Shown here in pieces: positions 6,426 to 10,099 of a stretch of DNA of 10,099 nt. This DNA comes from Actinomycetes bacterium. Lineage in GTDB: Bacteria; Actinomycetota; Acidimicrobiia; Acidimicrobiales; RAAP-2. The DNA is taken from NCBI GenBank assembly GCA_021784205.1, contig JAJXTB010000097.1, forward strand, positions 1-10,099. Direction: 5' to 3'. How positions within the stretch are numbered: the first letter of the stretch is position 1; every line of letters begins with the position of its first letter. The notes below the pieces were generated by a model. That model had not been told where the DNA came from, did no database searches, and saw only the letters and a list, made by a program, of their open reading frames with translations. The translations under genes were made by a program, and so were the position numbers.

Positions 6426-7382
6426 TTAGATGTGCTCGGCGGGGATCTGGCCGAGTCGCCCGGCCTGGTAGTCGTCGAAGGCCTGCTGCAGCTCGGCGCG
6501 GGTGTTCATGACGAAGGGGCCGTAGGCGGCCACGGGCTCGCGGATCGGCTGGCCGCCGAGGACGAGCACCTCGAGGGCGGCCGTGCGCGAGTCCTGGTGC
6601 TCGTCGGCCTCGAGCAGCAAGAAGTCGCCGTCGCGGTGCACGGCGAGCTGCCCGTCGTGGATCGGGCGCCGGTCGAGTCCGACGGTGCCCGTGCCGGCGA
6701 GCACGTAGGTGAGCGCGTTGTAGGCCGGGTTCCAGGGCAGCGCCAACCGCGCGCCGGGCAGCAGCGTGACGTGGACCAGGCTGATGGGCGTGTGGGTGTC
6801 GCCCGGTCCGGCGTATTCGCCGAGCTGGCCCGCGATGACGCGGATGACCGCGTCGCCGGTCTCGTTGGTGAGTAGCGACACGGCGACCGCCTCGATGTCC
6901 TGGTAGCGGGGGCGGGTCATCTTGAGGGCCGCCGGCAGGTTCACCCAGAGCTGGACCCCGTGGAACAGGCCACCGGTGTCGATGAGCTCGTCCGGTGGCC
7001 GCTCGATGTGCAGGATCCCGCCGCCGGCGGTCATCCACTGGGTGGCGCCGTTCTGGATCACGCCGCCGCCGCCGATCGAGTCCTGGTGCACGAACGTGCC
7101 GTCGATCATGTAGGTCACGGTCTCAAAGCCCCGGTGGGGGTGCCAGGGCGTGCCCTTGGGCTCGCCGGGGCCGTAGTCGACCTCGCCCATCTGGTCCATG
7201 TGCACGAAGGGGTCGAGGTCGGCGAGGTCCACGCCGGCGAAGGCGCGCCGGACGGGGAAGCCCTCGCCCTCGAGGCCGCGCGGCGCGGTCGTGATCGAGG
7301 TCACGCGCCGCGGCCGGTCCGTCACGAGCGGCGCCACCAGACGGGGCAACTCCAGGGGATTGGCGACGGTGACGGCGGGCAT
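6426..7382 (-). CDS. Pirin family bicupin protein
   Basis: The 318-residue protein has the pirin N-terminal cupin signature: DPFVHMDQMG near residue 58, HPHRGFETVTY with His81 and His83, and GGGILHIERP with His125 and Glu127. These four residues correspond to the iron site of human pirin (His56, His58, His101, Glu103). A second cupin-like half (about 190-290) follows, as in other pirins. Several bacterial pirins show quercetin 2,3-dioxygenase activity, while others act as regulators of metabolic enzymes or transcription; the sequence does not decide between them. The N-terminal extension of about 50 residues before DPFVHM carries a RRVTSITTAPRG stretch usual in bacterial members. The ATG is 9 bases after the stop of the upstream COG4705 gene with no Shine-Dalgarno; a TAGAAT hexamer lies 6 bases before it, so its own leaderless promoter is plausible. 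Confidence 0.93.
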   Translation of the reverse strand: MPAVTVANPLELPRLVAPLVTDRPRRVTSITTAPRGLEGEGFPVRRAFAGVDLADLDPFVHMDQMGEVDYGPGEPKGTPWHPHRGFETVTYMIDGTFVHQDSIGGGGVIQNGATQWMTAGGGILHIERPPDELIDTGGLFHGVQLWVNLPAALKMTRPRYQDIEAVAVSLLTNETGDAVIRVIAGQLGEYAGPGDTHTPISLVHVTLLPGARLALPWNPAYNALTYVLAGTGTVGLDRRPIHDGQLAVHRDGDFLLLEADEHQDSRTAALEVLVLGGQPIREPVAAYGPFVMNTRAELQQAFDDYQAGRLGQIPAEHI

Positions 7383-7388
7383 AGCCGG

Positions 7389-7394
7389 ATTCTA
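7389..7394 (-). promoter_or_regulatory. Probable -10 element (TAGAAT) for pirin, overlapping the upstream stop codon
   Basis: On the minus strand the sequence reads TAGAAT, 6 bases, ATG. The first three bases are also the TAG stop of the preceding membrane-protein gene. TAGAAT matches TANNNT, and the spacing fits a leaderless transcript. No clear -35 is seen inside the upstream gene's last codons. Confidence 0.45.
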
Positions 7395-8153
7395 TGGGTG
7401 GAGGTTCCGTCGCTCGCCGCGCCACGCCCCGGCGACGCCGATGGCGATCAGCGCGGTCAGGCAGAGGGCGAGGGTCCCGGGCCCGGCGTTCAGGCCGCCG
7501 CGGGCGTGGCTCACGCCGACCCAGTCGGCGACCGAGGCGCCGAGGGGCCGCGTGAGCACGTAGGCCGCCCAGAACGTCGCGACGCCGTGACGCCGCGCGA
7601 GCCCGAAGTAGAGCCCCGGTGCGACGAAGAGGACGAGGAACAGCACCGCGGAGTCGCGGTACCCGAGGCCGACGACGTAGGCGGCGTAGTCGCCCGCCGC
7701 CGTGCCGAGCGCGAAGGTCGTCGTGATGGCCGCCCAGTAGAAGAGCTCGCGCCGGGTCGTGTCGATCGTGTGGATGGAGAGCGTCTGCTCGACCCGGTAC
7801 CACACGCTAAAGACGGCGGCGAGGGTGAGCGCGAAGGTGATGGTGGACACCAGGTAGGGAACGCCCAAGGCGACGTGGACCACGTCGGCGCACATCGTGC
7901 CAAAGACGCTCACCATCACCACGGCGCTCCAGTAGGTCACCACCAGGTAGCGCGGGCTGCGCAGCTGGAGCCACAGCACGCCGGAAAAGACCGCGGCACC
8001 CGCGAGCACCGCGAGCTCGGGGTTGAAGCGGTGCACGAGGAAGTCCGAGGCGGACTCGCCCATCGCCGTCGTGAGCAGCTTCACGTACCAGAAGCGCAGG
8101 TCGACTTCGGGCACCTTGACGGTGCGGAAGCGACGACGAAGGCGAAGACCCAC
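7392..8153 (-). CDS. COG4705-type eight-helix membrane protein of unknown function
   Basis: The 253-residue integral membrane protein has about eight predicted helices (roughly 20-37, 46-64, 70-90, 97-118, 138-156, 165-184, 191-210, 222-243) and a basic N-terminus. Stretches such as KVPEV, TLSIHTI-TTRRE, TFALGTAAGD and AYVLTRPLGAS are ones I recognise from the COG4705 'uncharacterised membrane-anchored protein' family. The alternate helices each carry the same signature: [FY]W, nine residues, G, four residues, D (W22-G32-D37, W75-G85-D90, W140-G150-D155, W195-G205-D210). That implies four homologous helical hairpins and places four acids within membrane helices, as in an ion or metal transporter; this function is inference. 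The GTG start follows directly on the thioesterase TGA (TGAGTG), so the two genes are probably translationally coupled. Its TAG stop overlaps the pirin -10-like hexamer. Confidence 0.88.
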   Translation of the reverse strand: MGLRLRRRFRTVKVPEVDLRFWYVKLLTTAMGESASDFLVHRFNPELAVLAGAAVFSGVLWLQLRSPRYLVVTYWSAVVMVSVFGTMCADVVHVALGVPYLVSTITFALTLAAVFSVWYRVEQTLSIHTIDTTRRELFYWAAITTTFALGTAAGDYAAYVVGLGYRDSAVLFLVLFVAPGLYFGLARRHGVATFWAAYVLTRPLGASVADWVGVSHARGGLNAGPGTLALCLTALIAIGVAGAWRGERRNLHP

Positions 8154-8795
8154 TCAGTTCGACTCGGGCTCGTCGAGGAGGCTCGTCACGTCCACGGTGA
8201 TGAAGAGGGCCTCGGCGTCGGCGACCCGCACGTCGCCCGCGGTCACGGAGGCGCCGATCGTCAGCTTTCGCCCGTCTTGGCGCTCGAGCCACGCGCGCGC
8301 CACGACGCTCTGGCCGACCGGCGCGGCGGCGCGGTAGGTCACCACGAGGCGAGCCGTCAGGGCGAACAGGCCGTGCAGCCCGAGCACGAAGCCCATCGTC
8401 TCGTCGATCAGCGTGGCGATGATGCCGCCGTGGCTGCGACCCGGTGCCCCCTCGAAGGCCTTGCCGATCACCGCCTCCATCACCGCGACGTCACCGTCGC
8501 GCCAGTGGCGCGCGCCAAGACCCATCGGGTTCGCGCCGCCCGCGACGACTGAGTCGCTCACGAGGTACTCGTGCAGGTACGAGACGGTGTCGAGGCGCTG
8601 GGCGGTGAAGGCCTCGACGAGGTCGGGGTCGATCGAGACGGTTCGCGGTCCGCCCGCCTCGACCCGGGCGAGCAGCGCGTCGACGTCGTGGGCGAGCCGG
8701 TCGAGCTCGTCGTCGCTCAGGTCACGGTCGACGAAGGCGTGGCCGAGCGCGCGCAGGCGCGTGGCGACCGCGATTCGCCGTTCGTCGTTCGTCAC
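8154..8795 (-). CDS. PaaI-like hotdog thioesterase
   Basis: Starting at the GTG at 8795, the protein has 213 residues. The first 75 or so are a charged helical segment. The hotdog domain follows, with NPMGLG at 89-94 (a motif shared with THEM4/PaaI-type enzymes), the active-site helix RSHGGIIATLIDETMG with His122-Gly-Gly and Asp131-Glu132, and C-terminal strands such as VVTYRAAAPVGQSVVARA and GRKLTIGASV. These features fit hydrolysis of an acyl-CoA thioester; the acyl group is unknown. The frame stays open upstream to 8882, but that extension (HHQRVGPARRPRPAG...) is Arg/Pro-rich and overlaps the aminotransferase, whereas GTG at 8795 gives the classic 4-base GTGA overlap with the aminotransferase stop. 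It abuts the downstream membrane-protein gene with no gap, so the three genes form one operon. Confidence 0.88.
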   Translation of the reverse strand: MTNDERRIAVATRLRALGHAFVDRDLSDDELDRLAHDVDALLARVEAGGPRTVSIDPDLVEAFTAQRLDTVSYLHEYLVSDSVVAGGANPMGLGARHWRDGDVAVMEAVIGKAFEGAPGRSHGGIIATLIDETMGFVLGLHGLFALTARLVVTYRAAAPVGQSVVARAWLERQDGRKLTIGASVTAGDVRVADAEALFITVDVTSLLDEPESN

Positions 8796-10099
8796 GACCC
8801 GACGTAGTGCCGGTCGGCCGTCGCGAGTGCTCGGTCCAGCCGGGCGAGGCCGTCGCGCAGGTCCGACTCGCTGATGATGCACGGCGGCACGACGTGGAGG
8901 CGGTTGAAGTTGGCGAAGATCAGCAGACCCTCGTCACGACAGGCGGCGATGACCTCGTTCATCGCTGGCGAGCTCGACCCGTAAGGGGCGAGCGGCTCGC
9001 GCGTCACGCGGTCGGTGACGAGCTCGACCGCGTGCATGACGCCGAGGCCGCGCACCTCGCCAACGCTGGGGTGGCGCTCGGCGATCGCGGCGAGCGCCGG
9101 GGCGATGATCGTCGCGCCCACGTGCGCCGCGTGCTCGATCACGCCGTCGCGCTCCATGACCTGCATCGTCGCCACGGCCGAGGCACAGGCCAGCGGGTGG
9201 CCGGAGTAGGTGAGGCCGCCCGGGTAGACCCGGTCGTCGAAGGAGTGGCTGATCGCCTCGTTGATGACGACCCCGCCGAGGGGGACGTAGCCCGAGTTCA
9301 CGCCCTTGGCGAAGGTGACGAGGTCTGGTCGCACGTCGAAGTTCTGGTACGCGAACCACGCGCCGGTCCGACCGAACCCGGCCATCACCTCGTCAGCGAT
9401 GTACACGATGCCGTAGCGGTCGCAGATCTCGCGCACGCCCTGGAGGTACCCGGGCGGGGGGACGAGCACGCCGGCCGTGCCGGGAACCGTTTCGAGGATC
9501 ACGGCGGCGATAGTGGACGGACCCTCGAAGCGGATCGTCTCGTCGAGACTGGCGAGTGCGCGCTCGGCCTCTTGCTCGGGGGTCGTCGAGTGGTACGAGG
9601 AGCGGTAGAGGTACGGTCCGAAGAAGTGCACGACGCCCGAGGCGCCCTGCTCGTTGGGCCAGCGACGCGGGTCGCCGGTCAGCGAGATCGACGTCGTGGT
9701 CGCGCCGTGGTAGCTGCGATACGCCGCGACGACCTTGGAGCGGCCGGTGTGCAGTCGCGCGAGGCGCACGGCGTGCTCCACCGACTCGGTGCCGCCGTTG
9801 GTGAAGAAGACCTTGGCCGCGCCGTCGAAGGAGTGGTCGAGGATCATCTCCGCGGCCCGGTACCGCGACTCGTACCCGTGTTGGGGCGCGATTGTGCACA
9901 GTCGGGCGGCCTGATCTTGGATGGCCGCGACGACGTCAGGGTGCTGGTGGCCCAGGTTGGTGTTGACGAGTTGGGACGAGAAGTCGAGGTAGGTGGTGCC
10001 GTCCTCGGTGGTGACGGTCACCCCTGACGCGTCGCGCACCATCATCGGATTGATGGTCGCCTGGGCCGACCACGAGTGGAAGACCGACGCCCGCTCGCG
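8792..10099 (-). CDS. Class III PLP-dependent aminotransferase, 5' partial
   Basis: The frame is open to the right edge of the window. The residues before the Met at 10045 (HSWSAQATINPM) read like the normal start region of the family, so the gene begins outside the window; 435 residues are visible. Class III features are DFSSQLVNTNLGHQHP near the N-terminus, FFTNGGTESVEHAVRLAR (cofactor phosphate region), YRSYHGATTTS, IADEVMAGFGRTG with the pyridine-binding Asp (codon 9392-9394), and TFAKGVNSGYVPLGG with the PLP Lys (codon 9305-9307), 29 residues after that Asp. The family transfers amino groups from omega-amino acids or amines such as beta-alanine, taurine or GABA to 2-oxo acids; databases often call this subgroup 'aspartate aminotransferase family'. 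Substrate cannot be set from sequence. Its stop overlaps the thioesterase start by 4 bases. Confidence 0.93.
   Translation of the reverse strand, partial: RERASVFHSWSAQATINPMMVRDASGVTVTTEDGTTYLDFSSQLVNTNLGHQHPDVVAAIQDQAARLCTIAPQHGYESRYRAAEMILDHSFDGAAKVFFTNGGTESVEHAVRLARLHTGRSKVVAAYRSYHGATTTSISLTGDPRRWPNEQGASGVVHFFGPYLYRSSYHSTTPEQEAERALASLDETIRFEGPSTIAAVILETVPGTAGVLVPPPGYLQGVREICDRYGIVYIADEVMAGFGRTGAWFAYQNFDVRPDLVTFAKGVNSGYVPLGGVVINEAISHSFDDRVYPGGLTYSGHPLACASAVATMQVMERDGVIEHAAHVGATIIAPALAAIAERHPSVGEVRGLGVMHAVELVTDRVTREPLAPYGSSSPAMNEVIAACRDEGLLIFANFNRLHVVPPCIISESDLRDGLARLDRALATADRHYVGS

Noticed and set aside
6960..8552. Long plus-strand open frame (530 codons) opposite pirin, the membrane protein and the thioesterase
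   Set aside because: It spans three well-supported minus-strand genes and their junctions, and its low-complexity Arg/Gly/Asp/His composition is that of an antisense shadow.
8796..8882. N-terminal extension of the thioesterase to 8882
   Set aside because: It overlaps the aminotransferase coding end by about 90 bases and is Arg/Pro-rich. The GTG at 8795 gives a normal 4-base overlap.
8807..10027. Plus-strand open frame of 406 codons opposite the aminotransferase
   Set aside because: Antisense shadow with skewed composition; the minus strand carries complete class III aminotransferase motifs.
1..10099. Search for a defence, toxin-antitoxin, mobile or biosynthetic gene system
   Set aside because: Every gene belongs to a housekeeping or ordinary metabolic family except the COG4705 protein. 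There are no transposase, integrase, direct-repeat or composition breaks that I can see by eye.

Overview
The window looks like the chromosome of a GC-rich actinobacterium. My best guess is class Acidimicrobiia or a close relative. The clues are the pstP-pbpA-pknB-crgA cell-wall and division cluster, strong G/C preference at third codon positions, GTG starts, a Thr-rich extracytoplasmic tail, and several TANNNT hexamers placed as if they drive leaderless transcripts. The taxonomic call is inference, because there is no rRNA or marker gene here. Coding density is very high. The longest gap is about 91 bases (5912-6002), so no stretch over 300 bases lacks a gene. I saw no tRNA, rRNA, CRISPR array, insertion sequence or integrase.

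Left part, + strand (1-4736): the 3' portion of a membrane-anchored PP2C Ser/Thr phosphatase (PstP-like), then a class B penicillin-binding protein (PbpA-like) 3 bases later, a PASTA-domain Ser/Thr kinase (PknB-like), and the small divisome membrane protein CrgA. Together they form the module that couples sensing of peptidoglycan or lipid II to septal and polar wall synthesis. The kinase reads wall fragments through four PASTA repeats, the phosphatase reverses it, PbpA crosslinks, and CrgA recruits PBPs to the septum. It differs from the mycobacterial layout: no rodA lies between pstP and pbpA, and no pknA lies between pbpA and pknB. The kinase lacks the usual activation-loop threonines, and the PBP appears to carry SCD instead of SxN.

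Middle part (4733-7382): a FadA5-like thiolase on the minus strand, convergent with crgA and sharing a CTAG that holds both stop codons. A small hotdog-fold protein with an eroded active site diverges from it on the plus strand. A pirin-family cupin on the minus strand abuts that gene tail to tail.

Right part, minus strand (7392-10099): a tight three-gene operon read right to left. It holds a class III PLP aminotransferase (5' end outside the window), a PaaI-like hotdog thioesterase overlapping it by 4 bases, and a COG4705-type eight-helix membrane protein starting directly after the thioesterase stop. The membrane protein carries a fourfold repeated [FY]W-x9-G-x4-D signature.

I found no clear new defence, mobile or biosynthetic system. 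The most notable signals are the fourfold motif, the leaderless promoter pattern, the kinase activation loop, and the degenerate hotdog beside an intact one.
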